Position numbers and translations under genes: made by a program. From Baylisascaris procyonis (Eukaryota > Nematoda > Chromadorea > Rhabditida > Ascarididae): DNA of 64,000 bases. Location of the stretch: NCBI GenBank assembly GCA_037389465.1, contig JAZARR010000214.1, positions 4,960,001 through 5,024,000 of the forward strand, written 5' to 3'. The notes beneath the pieces were generated by a model. The model searched no databases. It saw only the letters and a list, made by a program, of their open reading frames with translations, and was not told the DNA's origin. This document shows, piece after piece, positions 11,484 to 26,192 of this stretch (position 1 is its first letter; each line of letters begins with the position of its first letter).

Positions 11484-14400
11484 TGTTACAACCGAACAAT
11501 TTGTGGAAGTGTTTTACTTATGAATTTTTCACTTGAACAATGTCCTAAATGATGCACAAAAAAGTGACAACATGATGAATTAGTTGAAAAAGGAAAAAAA
11601 TTGTAACAATTCGTGCTAATCCATTCCACCAAAAACTGCTTCATTTATATTAGCATAAAATAGGATAAAGGAAATAATTACTGAAGCTCTAAGCGTGTTT
11701 TTCCAAATTTCTTCATCTCATAGTTTAGATATTCGCAGTAATAAGTCTTGGATTATCGCGATGCTTTCCCGTTTCGATTATCTAATCGATGTTCTTTAAA
11801 GCCATTGGGAATTGCAAAACGCTCATGCACAACGCATAGACAAGATGATACTCTCTTCCTCAATTATAAATGATTATGCAAGAAAGAAAACGATTCATAA
11901 CGATGAAAAAACAATCAAATTTTGACTATGTCATTATCAGTAATAGCATCCTAATCATATATCACAATATCAGCATATTTTTTTAACGTGAGATGGTGGA
12001 GAATGGTGGAAGGAAAAGATAATAATGTAAAGGACGCCAATGTGAGATGCTGATGTTGTCGTAGCAAAAAAAAGGAAGAAATTTTTAAGAAATATTTACT
12101 TATTAGCGAAAACTTTGAAAAATCCACGAAATGCTCTTCAAAAATTCAGACGATAATATTCCAGAAAATGAACCTAAAAATAAATAAATAAGAAAAAGAT
12201 GAGCATTATCAACAACATATACGAAATACGATATTATGAGATCAATAAATAGCATAATTTTGAACTATCGGCATTTTTTATTTCCTGTCTTCTTTGAATT
12301 TTTCTTCATTCGTCTTCGTTTATCGACAGGAATTTTTCTTTAATTCTCTTTTTTTTTTGTTGAAAAGTTCAATCTAATTGTGATGATGACTGAAACATTC
12401 CATAGCATGATCAAAAAGTAACAGTATATAAAGGTTCATAACAAAATGTCTGAATTTTTTGCTTACTCAGTGTAAATAAACTTTTGTTGTAAATGGTTTG
12501 CAAATTTTTGGATAGACATAATAATCATTAGTTCAACCCTACAATAAACCTCAAAAAAATCATCAAGAAATTTATAATCATAGGGGGTTATATTCGTTAT
12601 CTTAGATATATTTTCAAATATATCATATGCTATACGCAAAGCGCTTAATAGGACATATACAAAAAACCGACGATGAATAAATAAATAACAAATAAATATA
12701 AAAATAAAGAAAGTAAAAAGAATGAAAGCACATCGACTTGATACATGATAGAACACTATCAATATCATCAACGAAACCAAATCAATGAATGTAAATTACA
12801 ACGTGCCTTCAGCCCTCGCAAAATTGTCCCTTGGGCGAACCATTTCGTACACATAAACGACTCTGCTCTACTAGACCGCCCCTTTAGATTGCTTTATTCG
12901 ATGCATCGTAGGTGACAGAATTAGAGAGGAACGAAGAAGTTTAGGCTAAAAGAAAAGAGAAGAAGGAAGTATAAATATATAGGGATGGCACGCTAAAAGA
13001 TTTTCAGAATGGGTCTCTTGTTGTTCTTCGAAAGAAGAGACTCATATTTCAAATATATTCCTATCTCAATTTAATTAGTGGTCATCTGACTATATCGATC
13101 ATGGATGCCGCAAAAGAACAACGTGCTGAGTATATTTCGAGATATCAAATCTTACAATTTCCAGCTTATCCATGAATGGCGAGTTTATAAAGCAACTGAA
13201 CGACATCGCAGAAAGTAAATGCCTCAGAGGCTTACATCGGCAACCCCCTCTCCTCATTCCTGATTCCAATTAGAAGGTGAATCTCTTCGCATGCTCCAAT
13301 AGTGGATCTACGCAAAGACTCCAGAAAAATGAGAAAATGCAAAGGGAGGATTAGAGAGACGAAGTGACTGACAATATAAAGGAAAGATGGGTCCAAAAAT
13401 TGCAGGATGAGTGCGACATAAAATATGAGAGGTCTTCCCCTGATGTTCCTTGGAAAGACCAATTACAATTCCTCTCCTCCCCTCTCCCCATCATAAGATG
13501 AAGGATGCAGATCTGACCACAATTGAAACTTAAGCTGCCGTTGAGGGAATCGGCTGAAAATACAGAGTTGAAAAGATATTTGAACATCGCCAAAGGTGGG
13601 ATTTTCTAGAGGTCGTCTTTCTTGCCCAAAGTTGCATAGCAGTGGTCAGTGTTTTAAACGACGAAGCGTGCTGTTGCTTCGCAACTTAATATGTGATTTA
13701 TAAGGAAAATGTCATGCCGTTATGTCTACCTCTGCGCTCCAAAATACAACCAAAATTCTTCTAAACTCATCCCTTGATCAAAATCTAAGTCCGTCCGATG
13801 ATCAAAAAATCTTGGTCACAACTAGAGATGGTAACCGATTGAGCTAATTTCGGTAGCAAGCGGAAATATTTACTTACCAAAGTTAGAGATCACGTTCTAC
13901 ATGAGGCAAAATAGATAGCGCAGCCCCTTTCCTTCCCCGCCCATCCCATCCTTAGTGATTCGATGTGATCTACTCGGGTCCCCGTAGACTATCTGTGCGT
14001 ATCCTGTGCGATTTGTCTCGATATGTTCTACACAGAACGAAACCGATGTGCATAATTTTTATGTCACTTTTTCTGAAAACTCTCTGCGCAGACCATTCAA
14101 AGCTGATTAAGGTAAAACGCGCATGTTGCAAGGAATTTAACTCTTACGTGCTGCGTGAAAAGTTCCATTCGTTCGCTTAAAAAAGAAAATTCGATTCGCC
14201 CAATCCTCCAGAAAAAAATTTTCTAACTGCCTTCGTTCGACATACTTTCCAAATTCGCTTTCCTTTATAAGACAGTTTTCAGCTGTGGTCGCTAATCGAA
14301 AACTACATATGCAGCAGCTAAAAAATGCAAATATGTCACTTAAATAAAAATTTTTGAGGTTGAATATTGTTTTTCATTTTAGAATCTATTCGAACAATAC

Positions 14401-17400
14401 AACTGTCTCTTCGAAAAAATCCGTAATGTTGCGATAACGCAAAAATTTTTATAGAAGATCTATCCTTGAAATTTTTTCATCAAATCAAAAGTTGGTTGAA
14501 TGCGAATCAAATCCTATCTTATAAATTTTTTGCTCGCGATTTAATAAGCTTAATAAGTTCTTTGACACTTTAATTCAAGCGCCTAAAATAAATTAGGCAA
14601 TATTTGCGCCACACGTATATGGCTGAGGACTTTTTTTGGTTGGCATATTTTTCGATAATCCAATGACGTGAGCAAAAATTTTGTTAAAAATAAGACAGCG
14701 GAATGTCTATTTATGAATCGGCTAATGAGAGGAATTTTATGAAGCCAACTTCTCACATTGGCAACAAATGGGGAATATATTCGAAAGAGGCAAACCGGAT
14801 ATGTGTTTTTGCGACTTACTCGCTTGCTCAATCAACCATTTCGAGTGTTCAACGAACGAGGAGATGTTGCCGCATAGATTTGCTTTTTCCTAGTTCCTCA
14901 CAACTAGAATTTCGTCTTTCGATCACAGCTAATCAAACGCCTTGCGAAATATTTCAATTTAATGGTACTTTTAACGAATGGCTGTGCTGCAACAATTTAA
15001 TCCGGATTTTCTAGTTCTTTAGTCCATCATGACAATTTCTGGTTGCCGCACCGCTCCCCTCTACCAAGTATATAGTTCAGGCCACCTATGTACGCGCATT
15101 AATGCCTTTCAAAAGTCTCTGTCTAATCAGGGTGCCAGAAAGGAACAATTTTTTTTGGAAATTTCCATTAGTCATTTGAAATTTTTCAATGAAGATGTTG
15201 TACTCGATTTTCAATCATGACTGCTCTTTTGTCAATTATGAGCACATCAAAAACTATTGTAGAATAAATTAAACAAAGAAAAAACGAATAATAAAGGCAT
15301 ATAGAAAAACTCGCACGACAATATTCGCACTAATGAATAACACCAGATCAGACCACCCATTGATGATTTTTTTGAAGAAGGAATTTGAATATGCATATTA
15401 TGCCGCATTGCTTTGTTGTCTTCGATAAAATTCGTTGATGAAAGCGACTTTCAATTTGGCAATAACTCAATCAACGCAGCTACAAGTACTCAATGCCATT
15501 TCGCGATTTCCATCAACTTAATAGTTTTGCGCTATAACACTAAAGACATCTTGCAAAAATTTTCGAGAGTAAATCGATGCATTCACAAAGAATATATAGG
15601 GATTTAAGTGAAATCCACGAATTTTTGAGATGAAAATGAGCGAACATCCAAACGTCAATAGCGAATAGCGAAACAGACAAAATAATCCAACAAGGAAGAA
15701 ATCAAGAATTTTATATTTGAAAAAATTCCCTCCCTAAGGTTGCGATAATTAACTCCGCATATGCCAAAAAGAAATTTTGCATCTCAAAAAACGTTGAAAT
15801 GCGCATTTTTCCTAATCGTTGCGTCATTCATCGTTGAGATGATTTATTCAGAATTCGTTGCGTCATCAGTTATAATTCAATTGCCGTTCATATTGTCAAG
15901 CATTATAGAATAATCTATTTTCAGTTCATTTTAGCGAACTCAGCGCATCGACAAGCGAAGGATTGAATGCATTTATCTGATATATTAAAAATTCTTTTTT
16001 TGAATTTCTTCAGTTTAGTTTTCTCCCGTTTCTTTATTGTTCGATTTTTCAATACCTTTGAAGAGGTTTTGGAGATAAAATTAAAAAAAAATAGTTTTAG
16101 CGTATTATCCGGTATCGTTATAACAAAAATATATTAATTACGATCTTCGAAACGTTTCAGCTCTTATAACATGAATTTTTGAAAAGATTTATTGAAGAGT
16201 TCAGGGTGTCCTCGTCGATATTTTCTTTACATGAATAACCATATTGCAAAATCATCTCATACGTAGCTGATAGCAATACAACGAATTCTATCGGCATCAT
16301 ATAAGCAATAAGAAGATATCGCCAGAGACAAACACATCGGGTGGACGATCTTCTATCGATCAAAATAAGAAATACATTCTTTTCGAAGATATTAACAAAA
16401 ATCAATTGCATCGTTTTTGGAATATAGTTTCTGCTAATGCGAAGCAAATGAACGCAAGTTCGACCATCTGATTGGACTGTAGGCAACTTTCAACAATATC
16501 CGCTTAAACGAAGGATTCTCTCTGAGTGTTGTACACTGTTTTATACATTTTCCGATATGCCATCATGGAATTATATTGTAGAAAGAATTTGCCGAAGAAT
16601 TTGCCTAACAATAAGATCTACACAAGACGTTACAAGTTTATCAATGAGCAAAAATATGAAAATGAGTAGAAATCATGTAGAAATCACTTTAAAAAGAGTG
16701 ATAAGATATCATAAATATTCAAATGAGAGCTTAGGTTATCCAAAGAGATTAGAAGAATGCTGGCAATAGCTTTTCTCAAGTGATTAAGCAAATCTACTTG
16801 CATATAAAAATTACCACTCAGAAAATCACAATTAGAAAAGCATATCGCATGGCTTGTTTAGTGTCCACTATCTAAATTTTGATTGAAACCAGCAGATTGC
16901 ATCGGTTGTTTTAAAAAAATTCAAACAAAATGAAAGAGATTATTCGTTTTTCTACTCGAACAACAATATTGTTACTTCAGTAAAAGTAGGTATTTTGTAT
17001 GCTGCTAAGATATATTTCCATTTCAGAACGAACAACTAACGAAATATCCCAAAGGAGTAATTACAATATGCGCATTTGCAATTCCCCTCATCAGACTAGC
17101 TAATCTAATGAACGGCCAGCAAGATAAAAATGTGCGCAACTTTGCATCGATGTTTCAAATGAATTGACTACTCGTGTAGACCATCCAAAAAAAAAAATTC
17201 CCTTTTAGCAAATTCACATTCATGAGGCGTACCATAGCACCATATTTCCCGCCCATATTAGTCTATCTACCGATTAGTTTTAATTCGTAAGTCACGAAAT
17301 CTACGAGCTAGAAAATTTGATAGCATTTTAGACTACATCCTTAAAGCTCATCCAATGAATTCGAATGAAGTACGAACGTATTAATGCGCCAGAAAATTTT

Positions 17401-20400
17401 CACGTATTTCGCGTACGGTCAGGATTGTACTTCACATCGGCCAGATTGAGAACAAAACGAATAATTTATGGAAGATTACGAGCGGCCGAAATGTTTAAAA
17501 TATTATCGCATTATGGCACAATTTGTTCATTTATTGGCAGTAGTGCGACTGGGCTACTATGCGGCATGTGTGTCGAAGCACATATCTTGTAAAGTGTTCG
17601 TTGGAGCATTTGGCCTATCCGTGCGCGAATACATAAAATCCCGATTTGATTACAAAATATATGCAGCTTTTGTGCATATATGAGGGACTATAAATGCTTC
17701 AAAACCTGACCTTGAATATTGGTCTTCCTATACCTATATTGGTCTAGAGTATCTTCCTCTATGGTACTTGTGATCAATTCCTTTGCAATAGGCGCATGTA
17801 GGATTTTTTTGAAATAAAGATGCATTTTTGTTAAAGAGTGGAATTGTGAACTTCCAGAGTACTTTTTCTCTATCAATTCCAACTTCAATGACGAATGGGA
17901 ATTGGGCGACTAATTCCCTTACAAAGGATTTGTTTATCTGTTTTTTTTTTAATATCACCGAATATGCTATTAAATATGCTATTAAATACCTGTAAAGTGC
18001 ACATTAGCTTTCCGACACGTTGAAATGAATAGAACTCTTTCTAAGTCGCCGAATCGAAATAGAATGATATACAATGTCAAATCTGCTTTGATTATCGAAT
18101 TGTCGAGATTCATAATATCTATTATATATCGTAGCTCGTGCTTCAGTGGTTGTGAAACTTGTGAATAGATAAATAGGTAAACGAACACAAACGTACACGC
18201 ACGACAAGTCTCCCATATGCAAATCTGGAGAACCGCACAACAAGAACTATGTTTGCTACTTATGCAAAAATTGATAAAATGAATAGATATTTGCCGTTGA
18301 CCGCTTATTCTTAGCCCTACAGTTTAGAAAAACTAAATTTCATCGCATTACTCTTTTGCGCAACGAGTTAAAAAATATATGACGAATAGATAAACGGATG
18401 CATAAACGCAATAATTGAGCCTTTAGTTAATGCAAACGCAAATGAGCTGAAGTGAATAACAAATAAAATACAAATAAAATAAAGTTTTTTTTTTACAATA
18501 CTGCCAATCGTTGAAAGAGATGACATAGAGTTTAGCTTAGAGCTCTGCACCTGCTGAACGCTGCTTATTCATTATTCCTTTACTTCCTTTTTAGCCAATG
18601 TATCATTTGAATGGATTCGTGCAGATGCAAAAATGCATCTATTTGGCTATATGTTCATATACCATTTGCTTTTAGTCGGTAATTTCTTCGCCATATGGCT
18701 GAATGATGGGCGCAGCTATAACCACGACAATCTCGTCTGCTATGCGTTTTTTTTTTGAGAATTTGATTTATAAAATCGCATTATAGCAACGTCGCGTCTA
18801 TGCATATGCCTATGCACGTATGCATAGGTTTCAACTCATTTATTTCCACTCGTATCTATAGTTTCAACTCAGGAACCACTAAACTTAAATATGCGAAACT
18901 TGGTAGATATAATGCACACCACAGATTAGTCGTCGCTACCATAAATCACGTTGGCGTACCGATTCACAACGAAATTAGAAACATTTTTAAATGAAGAAAA
19001 TTTTATGGAATTTACACCGGTTAATCATTTTTCTTTCTCACCATTTTGATTACAAACAACCGGAAAAGCATATTAGACAAGCTGGCACGATATATGCTTT
19101 TTTTGCACTACATTTATGCGGCAAATGAAATGCAAAACTTGAAAAGTAATAATTCTACATTTTCAATAGTCCCATTGCGCCTTTCTCAAATGATAATATT
19201 TTCTACGGTCTATCGTATATGCAAAATAAAAATTGAAAATCAGTGAAATGTATGCGAATTTCTTGCTACCTTTAAATGTTATAATGTCTCTATTCACATG
19301 CAATGGAAATTCGGAAAATGATGTCATTGTCACCACCTTAGAGTTTTAACGTTCGTAAAATTTCATACTCTAGCTTGAATGGTTCACGAGATGAAGTTGT
19401 CGAGCAAGCCAATAGACACAGACACGTATATACATATAAATATATAAATTGCAGAAGCGCATCAGAAAGAGTCTTTCATGAATTTAGACGTGCGGGTCGA
19501 ATAGTAAAATACGACATAGATAGATATAGTGTTTCGCTTATTCATTCTTATTGGTAACTAATGCAAAAAGTTGCTGAGATAAGCACAGAATGTAAAAAGC
19601 GCATATTACACCAACTCGTTGAGCGCTCTTCTTATCTCTCAAATGTTATTGTTTTCACTTAGCTTGATAGGTGAATTTAAAAGAGCGCATATCATGTCAC
19701 CTTCTTTCACAGTATTATGGCCTACTTTTTTTAAGTAGTAGCATATAGCTTATTTTACTTCGTGACTATTATATTTCCAAGGCAAAAGTTATCTTCTTAT
19801 ATTTGATATTGTCTACGAAAGAAAAGATTGGTCGTCTTAGTCAGCAACCAACAAAAGCACAAAATAACAAATTTTTCATCCAAATATTTCAAAGGGCCAA
19901 TAGATGAAGAGTTGAGATATAAAGTCAACATAAGTATAGATGTAAAGTCAACATAGGTATGTCTTAATATCAACACACATCAACGTGTTTCCATCGCAAA
20001 AAAACATCAACAAACCATATCGTTGAAGATTATATTAGTCACCATTGGCTATTTCCGTCATACGAAGGTAATTAGGTGAGGCGCTTCATCTATCGATATT
20101 CATTTGCGCTGCATGCTTAATTACGGCATATTTTGATGCAACGTAAATTCTAATGCATAAAGTGACGTCACGCTAAAATAAGTTCAAAAATCACGTTAAA
20201 AGATTTCCTATGATGAGCGCTTTTGCATTTCGCTCACACCTATCCACCTCATAAATCATGTGCAAATATTGAAGAAATTCGTTTCTTTCTTTTTTTTGCA
20301 ACCTGAACAGGTATTAAATGTAATTCAACCAGACGCAAAATATATGCCAAGTTTTTCTTGGCACCTTGAGCCGACTATACTCCTTTTAAGCACCATAGAT

Positions 20401-20690
20401 CAACTTTGATTGATTCAGAGGCCAGTGTTAGGTACACATTGTATCAAATTATGCCAAAATCCACAACTTTATTTTCACTAATTCTGTAATGGAGAGCAGA
20501 ATAAAGATCCATACCTAAAAAAATATAGATACAACATTACATAATATGCATCGTAAATATAAATTTACGAGAGCGCATAAAAGAGGAAGAAAAATTGTGT
20601 ATGCAAATTAATGATTTTTTTCTACATTATTGCAAGCTTGGATTTGCAAAGCAAATGCCGAGGTTACCTCTGCAATTAATATTTGCGTAA
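7684..20690. other. Gene-poor AT-rich intergenic DNA
   Basis: About 13 kb with no recognised gene, tRNA or rRNA. Open frames here are short and lack family motifs. GC-richer patches at about 7,800-8,000, 13,200-13,640 and 13,920-14,180 give longer open frames on both strands, but none has convincing splice borders. The sequence from about 15 to 20 kb is rich in TATGCA / GCGCAT words. A TA microsatellite occurs at 11,445-11,481. Confidence 0.5.
11445..11481. repeat. (TA)n microsatellite
   Basis: Continuous TA run of about 37 bases in intergenic sequence. Confidence 0.95.
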
Positions 20691-20699
20691 TTGCACATC

Positions 20700-21230
20700 T
20701 TCAACTATCCGCTCTCAGTCTATCCACCGGTTTCAATTCGAGAACATTTGAAGTTAGAAGTGGAAAAATTGATCGGTGTGATTCAAATCTCAGATGATCG
20801 TCTTTATCAAGTTTTACAATGATGGAGGCACTTAAATGAGCCCAAAAACTTTGATATAGAAACTTCCAAATGCAGCCTTCATCTTAATTATGGAGCTGTT
20901 TTGCCTAATGCACATAGAGTTATGGAGAGACTGTTTTCGATGACCAAAGAAAGCCCCGTCCGCGTACGGATACAAACCCTCCACCTCCAGCTGGCTGTGC
21001 TAACGTTTTGTTATTGAGCCATCCCTTTCACGCTCACAGTTTAACTTCAACAGTCAGAATAGAAATGTCATTAGCAGCACTACCTGCCTCCCTACAAGTA
21101 AATGGTTAAGGTCATATGTCATATTCTAAGAGTTAACCATAGACAGCAGTTAACGTTGTGCGATCAGCAGTATACTACAACACGAGAGCACAAAAAATGC
21201 CAGTGGTGCAGCAGGGTGATCTTTGAAATC
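20700..21230 (+). other. Coding-like patch, unassigned
   Basis: Three plus-strand pieces look coding. After an acceptor CTCTCAG (about 20,720) a frame reads YPPVSIREHLKLEVEKLIGV and onward to a stop near 20,831. After ACATAG (about 20,910) a frame reads SYGETVFDDQRKPRPR, a PPPP stretch, and continues to a donor-like CAA|GTAAAT near 21,090. After AACCATAG a frame reads TAVNVVRSAVYYNTRAQKM to a stop near 21,228. The first and second pieces join only through a weak donor. The opposite strand also has open frames here, so this may be a decayed gene or chance in a GC-richer patch. Function unknown. Confidence 0.2.
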
Positions 21231-22144
21231 TGCACATGGCTGAACACAGAACAGGTGATTGCGTTTTTTTTTTTCAGATCATTGATAGTGAGCACAAACC
21301 AAGATTCAGCAATCGTATTCATTAGCGAACAATTGATACCATCATAAAAAAGTATACAATTATTAACATTTCAAGATAAAATAACAATGATTGCTAATGA
21401 ATGTAAGCGTGAATTACGTTCATGAATCTGCTTTAATTTTTTGCATAAATTTTGCGATATCTTCATTTAGAAATTTACCACATTTTAGGCAAGTGAATAG
21501 ACCAATACGAACATAGAAATGAAGAAAAAATACTCAAAAAAGAAGCAGTAGGCTAACTGGCAACGGACGCGACACGTTGTCTGCGAGCGATAAAATCAAG
21601 TTTCACTAGCGAAAGGTCGTCGAATGCGAAGACCTTGCAGCGTCAATTGAAACGTGCTTCTGCCCCCACTAAGACAAGGAACCTGCTTAGGGCAATGTGC
21701 AATTTGATCATCATAATACTAAATTTAGAAGATAACGCTGCATAATTTTAGATATTCATTATGCATAAAGATCCGATCATACTTCGATTTTCGATTCGAT
21801 TGTAGTCGGAATTAGTAGTATATCTCCTCGCAACTCAAGTTGAATCAAAATATAAGCGAAACAATAAAATGCGCTTTAAAACCATCCTTTAAAAAGTATA
21901 TTTCCGATACTTCTACAAGCTAAGAGCATTATAAGAGATCGAAGCTTGCGGCTTTAAATATCTATTTGATTGAAACTACGTTGGAAACCTTATTCAGCAA
22001 TATATTATGTGATGTGAATTTTCATAGTTTTCTTTTTTTTTGAATTAAATTGGCTATTATTAAATGATTGAATTAATTGGAAAGCACGTAACAAAATGAT
22101 AACGAACTGACAAACGTTATGCTATGTTTTACAGGTTATATATG

Positions 22145-22145
<1 letters not shown>

Positions 22146-22237
<92 letters not shown>
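22146..22237. repeat. Long (TA)n microsatellite
   Basis: Uninterrupted TA run of about 92 bases, the longest in the window together with that at 55,114. Confidence 0.95.
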
Positions 22238-22240
<3 letters not shown>

Positions 22241-22879
22241 TCAATGAAAATTTAGACGTTTTGTAGACTCCCACAAAGGAGCACATTGGAATGATGCCTA
22301 TCTATTTACACAAACAATATCTGTTTAATTTGCGAGAACTTTCAATCCGTGAGCCACACCAGCTACGCTAACAAAATCCAACAGATACCCTGCAATTCCC
22401 ACTCTCCCCTCGCTACTCATTGATTTCCAAGCCATAACTTTATTGGCTAGTTCCGTATTTGTTATGGGCAGCACCTGAATGAAGCATAAAATTTGCGTTG
22501 TGAAAATGTGTTCCTCGCTAAATTCTACTTTTGTTATTGCTATTGAATATTTGGATGTGAGAATAATATGACGAGTTGAAATACAGCAAGCGCAAAAACA
22601 TGTGAAAAGGAGTCAAAACGATATGCGTCTATGCGACTCTCACAAACAAACAAAACTTGAATCGCTAAAAAATGATAAAGTATATGTAATAATACATAAT
22701 GTCATATTTTAGCTGCTAATGTTACTCATAAGCACATTCAGGAAATATTGCAACTTTATAAAATTAGTGCATCAAACTGAATGTTAGTTGAGGGGAGTCA
22801 TCTTATGGAGAACATTAGTATTAGATGGAGCTATATTTTCGCCTCGTAGTGCTCTAAGCCTCAGGTCATTCTTACTGCC

Positions 22880-23110
22880 AGATTCTATGAGCTTCAAGAT
22901 TCTTGAACACTGTTGAGCAACCCCACCATTTGCGTGGTGTGGGATTCAGGACATTCACAAAATTTTGCGAGCGTGGGGGCCTTCGAAAACTTTTGGAGTA
23001 TTTCGAGGTCCGAGTTTTCATGAAAATTCTCGACATTCTCCGAAAATCCTCGTGGCTTCCCGAGCCTCGGGACGCCCCGAACTTCAAAACTTTCCCTAGA
23101 ATTTTTGATC
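22880..23110. other. GC-rich island in AT-rich DNA
   Basis: About 230 bases with base composition clearly unlike the flanks and many TTCGA / CTCG / TTCTCGA words. Both strands are open for 70-80 codons through it: minus-strand frame from 23,087, plus-strand frame from 22,903. The short near-palindromic words (such as TCGA and GAAxxTTC) suggest a repeat or mobile-element remnant rather than a gene. Family not recognised. Confidence 0.35.
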
Positions 23111-24011
23111 GCTTTGATCTAAGAGGCTGCTATGGTTATTCATGAAGTGCCGGATACGCTCGTTTGTTTAACAATTACAAGGTTACATCCCTAAATAGTT
23201 TTTAACGCAGCTTTCTCACTCCTCCAGAAAACTTATCTCATGTGCTCGTTGCATTCTACGTCGAAACAAAATATGTCTATAATAAAATAACGATAAAGTT
23301 TACAATGCGGCATTTGCAATTGCAATATACCAAAGAGTGTAAAATCCGAGCATTACACAACCAGCATAGTGAATTTCAGGTCATGAGACAGATCAACTTC
23401 TCAAATATTCGTTAACACTGGTAAATTTAAGGACAAAATAAGCGTTTTTCGATGAAATTCGACCGATTGCATAGTGATACTGGCTTGCAGGCTTTGTGGA
23501 ATCTCTACATGTGAGCAATTTATGGGCGATTTAACATCACAAACACCTTTGTGATTTACAATTTGAATATTTTCGAGAGTGAAATAAACGCAGACAGACA
23601 TATAGCAAACGAAGACATGATGTCGCCGTAATCTGCTTATGAAAAGGACATCCATAAAAAGTAGGTTGTGTTGAACAATGCTGATGCTATCCTATTCACT
23701 TCAATTTTAATGGATAACTAACTATTCGAGAAAAACAACCGCACGAAGTTTCTCTTCCCGTCATTGACAACATCAAATTTTCCAGTGGAAGACCTCAGGC
23801 TAGAGTTACTTCAGGTAACGATATTTCAAAGTCGCATCGTTCTGGTCATGTATTGCACGATCAAAGTGAAAGTCAAACCAGTTTAGCAATGGTTGCATGA
23901 ATATATACCGAGCGAATAAGCATTTCGCACACTCTCAGATTAAACAAGCAACCAGAAATTTACTTTTCTATTCGCTGTCAGCATCATTCCGAAATTGTGC
24001 TCATCTGCTCT

Positions 24012-24143
24012 CATGACATTTGCACCTCGGATGCCATGACATTTGCACCTCGGATGCCATGACATTTGCACCTCGGATGCCATGACATCTGCACTTCGGA
24101 TGCCATGACATTCGCACTTCTGATGCCATGATATTTGCACCTC
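24012..24143. repeat. 23-bp minisatellite, about 5.7 copies
   Basis: Unit CATGACATTTGCACCTCGGATGC (23 bases) begins at 24,012, 24,035, 24,058, 24,081, 24,104 and 24,127 (partial). The first three copies are identical; the later ones carry single substitutions. The unit length is not a multiple of three, so the open minus-strand frames across it repeat the same peptide only with period 23 and are not evidence of a gene. Confidence 0.95.
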
Positions 24144-26192
24144 TAATATTCTTTCTTTCTTTCCCTCCTCTTCCTCTCATTAGGCCGCTTGAGAGCAACG
24201 CAGGTGACAGTGGTGACTAATCATTCTTTATCCTGACAGTAATCTTTTGTTTATTTAAAGAATCGTTTGCATTATCTACACCATACTACATTACCCTCCA
24301 TAACGAAACAATTTACGCATTGATACTGTGTGCATCTTAACTTTCACTCAATGATATAATGTGTAGCTTGCTCTCTTCCATCTCATATCAGTTAAATTCA
24401 TCCTATTGCAAGAAATATGGGCAATTGGTTTTGAAACACCTATTGTGGAAATACTGCTGAATGCTATATTGGAGCACTGTGGGGCACCTCTGCAGCATCA
24501 AAATTTTTCTGCCTCCAACTCCGTTGCCACATCTTGCACACTAAGAAATTCGAATGAAAACAAAGACTGTAATACCCCCCTCCCCCTTCCCACCCAATTC
24601 CTAACAATCCTTCACATCGCTGAATAGTAGAATAATAAAACACGCTATGAACAGCAATTTGATATGATCGATTTTTCTAGATGCCATAAATTTCTTCAGC
24701 TAGTCATCCATTAAATCATCCATAAAACGATCACCTTTTGATGAGAGCTTGCTTGTTACTCATATTGGCTATCTACGCAAGAAAATTTCATTAAAAATTT
24801 CAGCAATGTTTTAGAGCGCACATAATTTCTTAAAAACTGATAAAATGAATCGGAAACAATCGCAACAACAACTCATTCCATATGGGACAACGTAAGCAAA
24901 TCCTAAATACGTGCAATATCGCATAAAACAACCTTGAGGCAAGCAGCAAACAAAGGTAGGCATCTAACTTATTCTTTTGTTCACCAATGACTTCGTAACG
25001 CACAGATGTCGTTGCTGCACTAAAACAAAACCTCAATTTTTTTTGCGACAGAGCACAATCGTCCTTTAAAGCTACTCGATTGAGACCAGTCTCCGTAAAT
25101 ATGTTTTCACATATCCTGTCTTTTTCGAGAAACAAAAAGTTTAACGCTACCATTTGTCCAGTAAAGGCGCTGTTCGAGAACATTGCTCGAAGATTATGTG
25201 GTGAATTAGCCCGATTCCTTATACCACATTATTCATTTTGCCAGAGTTTTCACATACCGCAACGTTTGTAATAAACCCTTCTGCCACCCCCCCCCCCCCT
25301 CCCGTTCATCTTAAAATCGTTTACTAAAAAGTATCTTAATTTCTTAAAGTACGCCACTAAAAACTTCAACGTTGATCTAACAATAAAGAGTGGAGAGTAT
25401 TCTACTTCATTTGATATGAAATACAAAACAAGCAACTGAGATAACAAAATATGAGTTATTAAACATATACAGTGCTAGCAAATTTAGAAGTGTCATCAGT
25501 AATGCATCGCTTAGCACTGATGGGCTTTCAAAACAGAAATCACTATATTAACGTACTCTATTTTCAGCATTACTAAATGGCAATGTATAGAACGATGAAG
25601 ATAGCTGCTGTATTTCTATTTTCACACCTGCGCATGCAATTTATTTCGATTTATTTGAATAGTGATGAGTAGTGCTATTTTGTTGACAAAACGTTAAGGA
25701 TATCAATCGAACGGTTGTAATGTTTTATTTCCCAATCATTAATGCTTCAAAATAATTCTCAAGCAGAATAAATATTGCTTATTAAATAAACATTTCAAAT
25801 AATAAAACAAATGATAAGAGTGAAGTTATTATCGAATTTGCTACCATAGTAATAAATATATCGATTTTTTTTTTTTTTTTTGCGTCTTTCAAATATGCTA
25901 TATTCGATATCGCAATCTCTAATAATTCAATATCCGACTTTTTTTTTGATATTTGTATTTTAATTTCCCCAGTTAACTAAATCAATCGAAATCTATCAAT
26001 GTTCTATTTATGTCTACGGAATCCAATGAGATTTTCTAAATTTACAAATGAAAATGAAAATAATTAAGGGAAATCTGAAACTTAAGAGGCTCAATGAGAT
26101 GAAACTATTAAAAACAACAAAAATTGCTCCCCTAGACAATAAAGTGCGCTTTGAGCTTAATTTTTGAAAGAAGCAAAAGAATTAACAAAAAA

